The translations under genes were made by a program, and so were the position numbers. The notes below the pieces were generated by a model, which was given only the letters and a program-made list of their open reading frames with translations, was not told the origin of the DNA and searched no databases. This document shows positions 1-11,500 of a DNA stretch of 64,000 nucleotides, piece after piece. This DNA comes from Bathymodiolus brooksi. Taxonomy: Eukaryota; Mollusca; Bivalvia; Mytilida; Modiolidae. Location of the stretch: positions 29,912,494 through 29,976,493 of the forward strand of contig OY804575.1 in NCBI GenBank assembly GCA_963680875.1, written 5' to 3'. How positions within the stretch are numbered: position 1 is the stretch's first letter; every line of letters begins with the position of its first letter.

Positions 1-171
1 ACATGTCATTTATATGCTCAGTGTGGTTGATATGTTTTAATACATCCAGCTATGATATATGTATCATATAAATATGATGATAAATAAATAGATAGAGCCG
101 ACTATTTGTATCTTTGTCTGTCTGTTTGTTTTTTTGTTTTTTTCCCTTGATGTCTTACTTCTCTGTCTCAG

Positions 172-898
172 ACACGAGGTTGAATGTCACAGCTATATAT
201 GCTAGACATCTCCAGAAGCCCTTGGTGTCTGTGGTTGAGTAGCAATATATCTCTATATATATTTGTATATTATTTAACCTTAGTTCTGCAGGGGGCACGA
301 GGTGGAATGTTCAATGGAACATATCCATAAGCACCATCCCTTGGTGACCCTTGCAGATATCCAATGTTTCATCCATAAGTCCAAATATACTATCCACTTA
401 GTACAAACTAAGATATGCAGTACAAGGATTACATTTTTTTGTTAGTGTGTGCGATATCGTTTCTTTGAATCTCCTGGATTGCACTTTGGCAGAGATCAGG
501 TACAATAGTAACACGTATGCTGTATTACTACTGAGTATAATCTCAATTATTGACATTTACTGTTTATAGCAATGTACTGTCTACTGTCTACTGTATTAAT
601 CATAATTGTTGTATTTATGTAACTGACCATGATTGGATTAATAAATATTTGATTTTGATTTGATTTGATTTGATTTGTATCCTACCCATGTCTGAAGCAG
701 AGAGGCAAACACAATGATAACCTTTCTGCAGGAGACACCAGGTGATGGTGCTAAAAGGATGATAGTCAACCCTTAATTTTGAGGTATGAGCCATTTATAT
801 CCTCCCTGTGTCTAAAGCAGAAAGGCAAGCACATAGGTTGCCCTTCAGCAGAAGACACCAGGGGACGATGCTAAAAGGATGTTAGCTCATACCCAAAT
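172..898. repeat. Degenerate direct repeats flanking a LINE tail
   Basis: Two similar segments with ACGAGGT...CCCTTGGTG cores lie at 172-235 and 294-355. Two clearer ~120-bp tandem copies lie at 680-799 and 800-898, each with a GAAGCAGA/AAAGCAGA start, a GACACCAGG core and a GCTAAAAGGATG end. Nothing coding is seen. 899-1683 is AT-rich with no recognisable feature. Confidence 0.55.
560..678 (+). mobile_element. Non-LTR retrotransposon 3' end with (TTTGA)n tail
   Basis: An AT-rich 3'UTR-like stretch ends in AATAAATATTTGATTTTGAT and a TTTGA microsatellite. Short pentamer tails like this are typical of CR1/L2/Rex-type LINE 3' ends. No coding part remains. Confidence 0.45.
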
Positions 899-1683
899 AT
901 TTAATTGTATTAATTTAATGATATTACTGGTATTGAACATGGTTATACAATCAAGTATCAAAATAATAGGAAAATCATTTCTAACCCTTTTTTATCTTTC
1001 AAATTTGTATATTTATTATTAAGCAATAGTTTACTTACTGTTTGAAAACTGTTGTAAATTTTATAAATGAATGTCTATTTATTAGAAATAATTTGAAAGA
1101 GTAAAATCGACTGTCACTCCTCTAGTAGTAGAATGATCTTTCATAATGTTATTTGTTTGTTTGTTTGTATTGTTTCTTTTCCATTAATTACCTTTACATT
1201 GTTAGTGGAAATAAATAATTAATTACTGATATTGAAATTTATTGTCTTGTCAATGCAAAATTTAAGAGGAACCAATCAAAACATATGTCACCTGTGTACA
1301 TTTGAGGTTTTTGTTGGGAATTTGTTACCTTTACAAATCCTTTTTAAATTTTTTTAAATACCAGTCATTAAAATATACCCTGTAAAAAAGTATGAAATAG
1401 TAGGATAAACTGAAAGAAATTTTATTTGGAAATATAATAATATGTTGTCAAATTTAAATATTTTTTACACTCTAATATCACTGACTAAGTTTCACACGAT
1501 TTCAGAAACTTTCTAATCTCCTGTTAGTATTTCTGTGGTCATTTTCACTGAAAATGGAGCTTAAATCATAGAGGACTTTTAATTATCACAACACATGTGT
1601 CGTTCATTGTTGAGTTCTCATTTACACTCCATTATTTACTTTCGTTGTTCATTTTAAGTGCTTGTTTTCATACATAGTTAAAA

Positions 1684-2154
1684 CTAGGGATCTGTGTTTT
1701 GGAGTTGCTGGTTAAGAGAAGTTTACTCTAGGGATCTGTGTTTTTGGAGTTGCTGGTTTAAAGAAGTTTACTAGGGATCTGTGTTTTTGGAGTTGCTGGT
1801 TAAGAGAAGTTTACTAGGGATCTGTGTTTTGGAGTTGCTGGTTAAGAGAAGTTTACTAGTGATCTGTGTTTTGGAGTTGCTGGTTAAGAGAAGTTTACAA
1901 GGGATCTGTGTTTTGGAGTTGCTGTTTAAGAGAAGTTTTCTAGGGATCTGTGTTTTGGAATTGCTGGTTAAGAGAAGTTTACTAGGGATCTGTGTTTTGG
2001 AGTTGCTGGTTAAGAGAAGTTTACTAGGGATCTGTGTTTTGGAGTTGCTGGTTAAGAGAAGTTTACTAGGGATCTGTGTTTTTGGAGTTGCTGGTTAAGA
2101 GAAGTTTACTAGGGATCTGTGTTTTGGAGTTGCTGGTTAAGAGAAGTTTTACTG
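1684..2154 (+). repeat. 42-bp minisatellite, about 11 copies
   Basis: The unit begins CTAGGGATCTGTGTTTTGG and ends AAGAGAAGTTTA. Copies are 42-44 bp and over 90% alike. Because 42 is divisible by 3, several frames stay open and produce a repetitive peptide frame at 1781-2098. This is a by-product of the period, not a gene. It ends only 45 bases before the HEMK1 start codon, so it may sit in its promoter, 5'UTR or first intron. Confidence 0.93.
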
Positions 2155-2199
2155 TATTAAATACTTTGTATTACAGGTGTTAACAGCCATTTTCCATAA

Positions 2200-2535
2200 A
2201 TGCAAGCAAATTACACAAAGGCATATTGGGCATCATGTTATGTGACACATATTGTAAAAATGAGATCCTCTGGTTCAATTTTTGCTATAAAAGGCAAAGT
2301 AAATTTGAGCTCGTGCATGCCTGCTAGAAGAACAGTTGCCAGTGTTATTTTGGAGAACGGTAAATGCAACAGGACAGTAATATGCAATCAGAAGTTTTGT
2401 AAAATATCACAGGACAACAAGCCTGGTGTACAGGAACTGTGTGAATTATGGACAAGGAAATTTAAAACGGCAAGAGTTTCAGAGCCTCAGACATCTGCTG
2501 AGTTAATTATTGCTCATGTTCTTGGAAAGAAAATG
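2200..2535 (+). CDS. HEMK1: HEMK1 coding exon 1 (residues 1-112)
   Basis: Holds the basic N-terminus and the first conserved HemK helix region ([10 protein letters not shown]). An in-frame TAA lies immediately before the ATG. A possible 3' splice site (TTACAG) at 2170-2175 suggests an upstream non-coding exon. Donor GT at 2536, phase 0. An internal Met at residue 21 is an alternative start. Confidence 0.88.
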
Positions 2536-5500
2536 GTAATTGCAGTTTTGATATTTGCTTCATAATTTGTGATATCATGACTTGGATGTTTCAGGTATTA
2601 CTTGTACAAAGCAAATAGATTTCAAAAGATATAGCTGTTATGAAGCAAAGTTTAAACAGTGATGGCAGATAATTCCACCAATAACAAGAAAATGAATATC
2701 TACCACTCGCCTCAAATCTGAGAACACAAAAAGACCATAGCATACATGTATGCAGATGGATCAACATTGAGATCCTGGCTTGGGACAGGTACAAAATTGT
2801 GATGGGTCAAAGCTGTTAATGGGATCACAATCCCCCATTTTTTATACTTGGATCTCCAACCACAATACAGATATAAACTAACAATAAAAAAACCTGCACA
2901 GAATAGCTTGCACTCAGGCAGACCACACACTATCATAAACAAGAACAGTACAATAGCAGGGTCTGTGAATGTTTGCAGTTAACTGCCTACTAGCTAAGAA
3001 GGTAGAATCTGTTGGTTAAAGACCATTACTCTTATATGATTAGAAGAAAAAAATTCTTCGAAGATATTCCCATGGAGAACATTTTACAAAGTTAAATATT
3101 GAACTTGCCTGTATGCTTAAATGTGTCATAGTTGTGGCATCAAAAGTGTCTTACAGACACAGACTGTTTCACCTAAAACTGACAAGTAAACAATAGACAT
3201 GTATGAGAATGCCTGGAAACTGATAAGGAAACAATATACATGTATGAGAATGCCTGGAAACAGAAAAGTAAACAATGTACATGTATGAGAATGCCTGGAA
3301 ACTGACAAGGAAACAATATACATGTATGAGAATGCCTGGAAACTGACAAGGAAACATTACATGTATGAGAATGCCTGATTCTAGATTCTATTTAGAACCT
3401 TTTTGTGATATATAGTACATATAGTACAGGTAGTCTTGAGTCTTTAATTGATTTAATTGTATTTCTTCCACAATTGACAGATACATGAAGTACCATCCAA
3501 GTTAACCTTAGAATGTAGTTCACTATCAACAATTAATGAATTATGCCAACAGCGATTGAAAAGGTACTTGATATAAAGTAGAATTAATAAATAAAAACAT
3601 AGTAAGGATGTTTTAAAATTCTTCTTTACAGAAAACAAATTATAATGTAGTTGTCTATATAGCACCTTTTATGATTAGATAGCTTCAAATATTAGCCGCC
3701 ATGGGGATTTAATTACAATGTTTTGGCATGCAGACACAATTTAATGCTTATATATATTTATCAGAAAATGCATTAGAATGGAGATAACTGAAATGTGTTT
3801 CAAGATTTTTCAGCATCAATTCTGGTTTGATGGTCGCAAACACCTGTTTATCGGCTTCCCCTATCATGTCGCCAGTAAACTCAGTATGCGACCATCAATT
3901 CAATAAATTTTTTATGCCAGAAAATTTTCAATACAATACAGTTATCTCCTAAATTCAATCAATTTCATGATCAATGTAATCAACAGTTAAACTATGTTCT
4001 GTCCAAGTCTACGAGACCAATGATTTTACTTTGAATATTCAAGTTATGAAAGTCTGCATTATTATGTGGACACGGATCCTGGTTCGTAACAAAACAAGGT
4101 AATAAACCCTAAAAAATGGTTGTGACGAGAGTCTGTGATCACATGATATTGTGGTCAAGACACTGATGATATTACTTTGAAATAACCTAGTTATTGAGGT
4201 TACAAAGGTCAAAAGATCACATGTACTACTACAAAGGTTATGAAAGTCAAGAGATCACATGTACTACTACAAAGGAACAATACTTTCACTTTGACTCGAG
4301 AAATAACTTACTGGTACAGAATGAACCCCATTGAACAGACAACCAAAATTTGTTTGTTTAGTTAAGGAAGAACAGAACTAAGATTGAGTCCATTTATTTT
4401 CATGTACCAGTATATTATTTTATAGCATTCCAGTACAGTATATCATAGGAGAATGGGACTTTCATGAACTTGTATTGAAGATGAGAAAACCAGTGTTTAT
4501 ACCTAGACCAGAAACAGAGGTACCAGTTATCATTTATACAGACTTTTACAAAGGCTTCTATATTACAGTGAAACCAGTCTAAATCTCATTTGGAACCAAC
4601 TTTTGTGTTCAGAATATACAGGTGTTTGGTTTATACAGGTTAAATTAAAAAAGATTTCCTACATTGGGACTTTATTTAAAAATTCAGTATATACAGGATT
4701 GAGGCTTATACAAGGGTTGGTTAAGACATGTTTCATTCAGGTTTTTCCTCTAAGTACTAGTTAATGCATTTCATTTTAAAACCCTTACTCACAATTTATA
4801 ATTAATTATATATGGTGTATGATATATATTAATTATATAAATTAATGGTTGAAATTCCTTTTTACACGTCAAGTGATCATCAAATTATTTAGATAAAGAG
4901 AGGCCCTAGGCTAATCCTCTTGTGAGGCACCTCCTAATTCCCCACCTTCATGACTGGAGGAAGATGGAAGTGTGTTTAATCAATTTCAATAAAGGAGAAG
5001 ATGATAAGGGGTGTTTAAAATTCTGCAATATTCTGAAATGGAGTGCAATTGTGTAAGGAAAATTACTGAAGAGTTGTTTAGAAAGAACAGTATGTTATGA
5101 CAGCATAAGTGTAAAAGTCCAATAACAGTGTTAAGAATATTATACACCTTAGCCGGAGGCCCCCTAAATTTTGAGGCCCTAGTCTGCAGCCTATCTAACC
5201 TATAGGTAAATCCGGCACTGTAATATAGAACAATTTTAAGACATGATTATTTTGTCATATGACTGGCCTTATTAATGCAAGAGGAGCCGTCATGGTCTTG
5301 ATCGTATGGTAGTTGGATTTATAACTACCTATGTAATCAGTGCCTATCACTACTAATGTTGTGAGTTCGAACCCCGCTCAAGCGAGGTGTACTTGATACT
5401 ACATTGCTTGTGGCAGGTCAGTGGTTTACTCCGGTTTCCTCCACCAATAACACTGACCGCCTCGATATAACTGAAATATTGTTGAAAGTGGCATTAAACA

Positions 5501-8500
5501 CCCTAACCCTAAACCCTATTAATGCAAGACAAAATAAATTATGAAGAGTTTACATTATACTAAGACTTGTAAGACTGTATTTTTGAAAGAAAAACATATT
5601 TATCGATGCATTATGCACACTTTACTATTGTACTAACTATAAAACAGTGATATTATTTTGAGTTTTTTTGTAATTGTTTCAACTATCAGAAATTTAGTTG
5701 TTATAGAAAGAGGGGTAGTCTTAGGATCCAATAACGATTATTGATTTATAATCATTTGTTGATTTTTTTGTCTTCAAAAGATTTAGGATGACTTTGATGA
5801 ATTATTTGTATTGTGATCAGTGTTATTATCATTACCATTTTCGTTTTGACTGGGTGATCGAGTTGTTAATCCAGTTGATTTCTGACCACAAGCCTCACAC
5901 CTTTAAACAAGTTTTGAGTCCCGTTATCTACCTCAAGTGCTAAGGTTTCCAGACACCTAATGGTATCCAAAGCTGAGGTTTTCACTGGTCAGGTTGTTAT
6001 ATTTGTCCTAGGCTTTCCTCCCACAATAAATCTGATAGTCAGGATATAGCTGAAATTTGCAGAAAGTGACAATAAAGGCCAGTAATCTTACATACAACCT
6101 GTCTCTTTTTTTTTATCTGTTTGTGTATTTGATTTCAAATGTCATATGATTTGTGTATACTGTTGTTTATTTTAGGAGCTTGCCGACTTTGTATGTGACT
6201 ACATAAACTCAAGGGACCTGATTCGTGGCAGATTCTTGGAAATTGGATGTGGGTCTGGAGCTATTTCATTGTATATTTTAAGTAGATTTAAGGAGGTGAG
6301 ATTCCTACAGAAAATACTTTTATTTAATTAATCTGTAGTGCACAATAGTAGCAATGCCAGTCTTTTTTTCCCAATTAATTATTTAACAGATAAAATTTTC
6401 TATAGTTTTGTCAGAATTCATCACCAAACAATTGCTATACAATATTTTTAAGGCAATACAACAGAGTTTTGATTGTGTTGTCATCCTGTATTCAATCACT
6501 CATTCACTCACTTTATGTTGCTATTTTGACTATTGTTCTATAAAAAAGTCTTTAAAATATATATACTGCATCGGTGGTGTAATGGTTAGCATGCTTGCCT
6601 CAAGTGCTGTAGAATGTGGGTTCCAGCCCAGATTAGGTCAAACCAAAGACTATTGAACTGGTATTTGTTGCTTCTCTGCTAAGCACGCAACATTAAGGAA
6701 AAAGACTGGTTGGCTCGAAATCTGGATAATGTGTCCGAATGGGGTGACATGACTATACCCGGACTGTTTTTTCAGTGAGCTAGCACTATAAAAATCCAAC
6801 TAAGCAAAGTGAACCTCATCATCTTCTCATTGAAAATTAACTTGTTCTTGCTATGACATAGCTGAAAAATTGCTGAGTTGGCATTAAACAACAATCACTC
6901 ACTCACTTAAAATATATATCAAATATCACTACAAAAAATATTATAATAAACATTTCTAAGAAAATTTCAGTAATAAATATTGATATAATGTACTGTGAAT
7001 AAAGCTTGTTGATATTGAAGTTTAGTTTTCAGATGATGGGCGTTGCCATAGATAAACACTCCCATGCCTGTGATTTAACATTAGAAAATGGCAATAATTT
7101 AGCTTTGTGTGACAGACTAAATATTCATCAAATAGACATCTTCCAGAAAGGTATATGTTATATGCAGTCTTAATTTCATGCTGACAGAATATTATTACAT
7201 TAATCTTGTTTTGAATTACTGATGCTAAGAATGTGGGAGAGAGGAAATAAGAGAAATACTAGCAGTTAGTCATATACATATGTATTAATTTGTGGTTTCA
7301 TATTTTGTATTATTGTTTATTGAATGACATGAACATAATACTATTATATTTTACTGATTGAACATTTTCTTCTGTGAAACCACTAGGAAAATTGTAACTA
7401 AGCTTGGTATGATGGTTCATTGGATTGTCCTCTACAATGTTTATTTTTATCAGAAATCCACAATAGAGGTGTTTTTTGTTTTTGTATGTGCACTGTTTTT
7501 TTTTTCTCAACCAATTTTGATGATTTGTTTTCTTTGCGTTCTTATGAAGTTCTCTTTTTGTAGATGCAAACATAATTTTTTTAGCTCTTATATTGTCAAT
7601 ATAAGGTAGACAAAATTGGGTTAGCACCTAAAATTTTAATTCTAATTTTAAATAAGATAGTTTTCTTTAGTTTCCTTATGAAATTTTCTGTCAGTATCAT
7701 TCAAACAGAATGAAGTAGGTCTTATGGGTTCTGAAATAAAAGTTAAAAAAAAAGGTTAAAGGGATCCAATAGGACTACCAGTAACACCTAAAATGATAAC
7801 TTTCTATTTTGAGTTTGATTTGTATGCATTTTTTGGCCATTAAATTCCTTTGTAAAATTCTTGTGTGGAATATGTCAACATATTTGATCGTTTTTACATA
7901 TTACCACTTGCTTTTAAACATATGGTCTGTATATTTCAGATAATTTAAATGTTATCTCCAACAATAAACCATGTTTGATAATACGTTTTGAATTTTCAGA
8001 TGTTTTATCAGTTTTACAGCAGTATTTACCATTTGATGTCATAGTCAGCAACCCTCCATACATTCCTACATCAAAACTAAAAGATTTAGATCTAGAGGTT
8101 AAAAGGTAGGTCATACAATGAATTTAGTGCTACTTTTAGAATTTAGAATGTTGTTATGGTGGTCATGGTTATATGTTAATAATGATCCTCCCACAGATAA
8201 ATGACATATGTGAAGCTGATTATGTCATATAAAGGTTTTAATTATCATTTTTTTGTGTGTATGTGAACAGCAATCAATCATGGGTTAGGGGTTAAGGTTT
8301 TGGAGTTTAACACCACTTTCAGCAATATTTCAGTTATATTGTGGTGGTCAGCTTTATTGGTGGAGGAAACCAGAGAAAACCACGGACCTGCCTCAAGTCA
8401 CTGACAAACTTCATCACATAGAATTTTGAGTTTTTATCTCTATATGCTTCAAATGAAATAGATATAGTATTGTGCTTATTACCACCCTGTCTAGAATTAC

Positions 8501-11500
8501 ACAAAAGTACTTTCTTAAATACACAATGAGACACCCCTTTGATAAAAAATAGTTTATTATGGATAAGTTACTGGTATACAATTTGAAAATAGGGATGGAA
8601 GTTGTGGAGGTCACAAAAAGTAACACATGTCAAGCATTTTTTATTTTAGATGCATTGAAACCTGTCTTTTCTGAACATCCTTTGGATAAACTTTTGTGTT
8701 CAGAATGGACAGGTATTTGATTTATACAGGTTAAATTAACAAAGATTTCCTACGTGAACTCTATAGTTTGATTTATACATGATTCTAATTTATTCAGGAA
8801 CCGGTTTAGACAGGTTTAGACAAGTTTAACTAGTATTTTTTGACAAAATTTTAGTTATAGTAGTATATTTCATATATTGTTTGTCTAAAATGATCAGATG
8901 TTTTTTTTTATAATACTAAGAGATTATTACAAGACATTTTCCATATCGGCCCTGGTATCAGCCCGAGACTCCCATTATCAAGCCCGACAGCAAAGCTGGA
9001 GGGCTGATATGGGTCGAGGGCTGGTACCAGGGATGATATGGAAAATTTCATGTCATAATCTATTCATCACATATTTTACATTAACTTTTTTCAAGCATTG
9101 ACTTTTATATTGCAGAAAAGATCTTTGAACTGACAAATTGCGAAAATAAATCCTTAAGAGAGTTGCCTTTGTTCAACTTGCAAATTTTTTATATTTTTGT
9201 TTCGAGTTTTGTACAATGACGTTAGAAAGTGTTTGTAAAATCTACCCAAGATGTTGACATTTGAATGGAAATTCTTATTCAAGACGACGGATATATTTGA
9301 GCTAATTATTCCGCTTCAAGTTATTTAAACTTTATTCCAATATTTTGAAACGTGTTAATTTGATTGAAATACGATTTTATGCACCATCTTTCCTTGTACT
9401 TTGACATATTTTCTTTGAGACTACTGCACAGATACCGGAAGTTAAATTCGGGGGCAAGTACGGATGTTTGAGGGCCAATACGGATATTTGAGGGCAAATA
9501 CAGATATTTTTCCCTGAGGGCAAATAACCAACACTGACTTCTAGCTATTATTGGACATGCAAAAACGAACATATTGCAACAAAATATGTGATCAACTCAT
9601 TTTAGCCTATAATTACAGTTCAATATCCATTTGTAGTTAAGTTATTGTTATTTTCATGGTGTTTAACACCATTTTCAACAATATTTCAGTTATATCGTGG
9701 CGGCCTGTTTTATTGGTGGAGGAAAGCGCAGTACCCGGAGAAAACCACCAACCTGTCGCAAGTTACTGACAAACTTTATCACATAATGTTATATTGAGTA
9801 CACCTCACCTGGGCAGGATTCCAACTTACAATGTTAGTGGTGACAGGCACTGATTGCATAGGTACTTGTAGATCCAATTACCATACGATCACGGCCACGA
9901 AGGCCCCTATTTGTATTTATCTTGTTTTAGTTATGAGAGTATAGATGCCTTGGATGGTGGTGTAGACGGACTTGATATAGTGCGACAGATTTTGTTGTTA
10001 GCTCCACAATTACTTGTAAAAGGAGGGTATGTTAAATAATTCTGTACTAAATTACTGTAAATTTATGAGATACGGTTCATCATCATTGTGTAAAAGTCAA
10101 TGGCAATGGTGATTTTACTTTATTAGCTGAGTGATCAGCTTATTTAGATAAGCCAAGCTAACAAATCCATGAGACCAACCCTTCTGTAATGAAAAAGTGG
10201 CATTATAAGAGGACTGGCCTCTCTTGAGGGGGACAACTTAGAAGTATTTTTCTATCTTAGTTCATCTGAAATCTGGTCTGATATAAAGGTGATGATTTCA
10301 GTGGGAGTGGCCTGATATAAAGGTGATGATCTTAGTGGGAGTGGCCTGATATAAAGGTGATGATCTTAGTGGGAGTGGCCTGATATAAAGGTGATGATTT
10401 TAGTGGGAGTGGCCTGATATAAAGGTGATGATCTTAGTGGGAGTGGCCTGATATAAAGGTGATGATCTTAGTGGGAGTGGCCTTATAATATGGGGGACTA
10501 CTATACTACAAACATACAATATTTTTTCTTTGAATTATCAAGTTATTTAGATAAATTTAAGCGAACAAAAACTACATGTTAACCATGATTTTACTTTGAG
10601 TTTCCAAGGAAACAACTTATCTGAGTTTGAGATAACATTAGGTCTGAACATATACAAACTGTATTAATGTTTTATGTGGGGTACCTCAAATACCTAGAGA
10701 CCAATGACCAATGACCTGAATTATGACCAATTTGGAACCCAAGTGGTAAAAAGAAAGTTATCTGTTCAGTAATAATACATTATTAAACCAGACCCTTAAT
10801 CACTTAACTGTTTCTCGTAAATTGAGATGGGCATAACATTTTAACATGGAATCTTGATACTTAAATATACATCATTATGTGATTGACTTATAAAAACAGT
10901 TTAATAATTGGATGAACAGGTTTATAAAAAGAAAAAAAAACATACCCAAAAAGCACATCTTTAATCATGAATGTCAGATTGACAAATAATAATATGGAAT
11001 TTATTCTACATAGCTAAATATTTTTACTCCAATTAATCAACATAGCCTACATTGCTTTACAATAACTTATGTTACCATGAGATTTGGCTGAGCTGTTGCT
11101 GTTTTGTTATGATGAGTCAGACACACAACTCCTCCTTAGGACAGGATGTAAATATATTCTTTGTGTATAGAGAATGCCACGCTTTTTGCACATAAAAACA
11201 ACTTGCAGCATCTCCTAATGAGCCACCATTTGTAAGTGGTTGATTGTGGCTGTTGCCAGGCAAAATTTTCGACCCTCGGCTGTCCATCATGTTTTTTTCT
11301 TAAGGCAATGAAAATATCTGTCCAAAGATTCATCGTTACATTTGATTCATTGCTTGTAAACCTTTTCTATTTCAGACAGATATGGTTGGAAGTTGATCTA
11401 GAAGAACCAGATATTATTAAAACTATGGTACACAATCATACATCTGTAAAGTATGTTAAAACATTAAAAGATTTCACACAAAGGTATGAAGACAAATTAA

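Noticed and set aside
1781..2098. Open frame of 105 aa made of a repeated ELLVKRSLLGICV-like peptide
   Set aside because: Produced by the 42-bp minisatellite, whose length is a multiple of 3. No start context, no splice or family support.
2591..3357. Several - strand frames of 62-76 aa in HEMK1 intron 1
   Set aside because: Chance or minisatellite-derived; no family resemblance and opposite to a well-supported gene.
6571..6645. Possible tRNA gene (GGTGTAATGGTTAGC ... GGGTTCCAGCCC)
   Set aside because: No pairing acceptor stem, and the sequence continues into a SINE body and tail. Called as a SINE.
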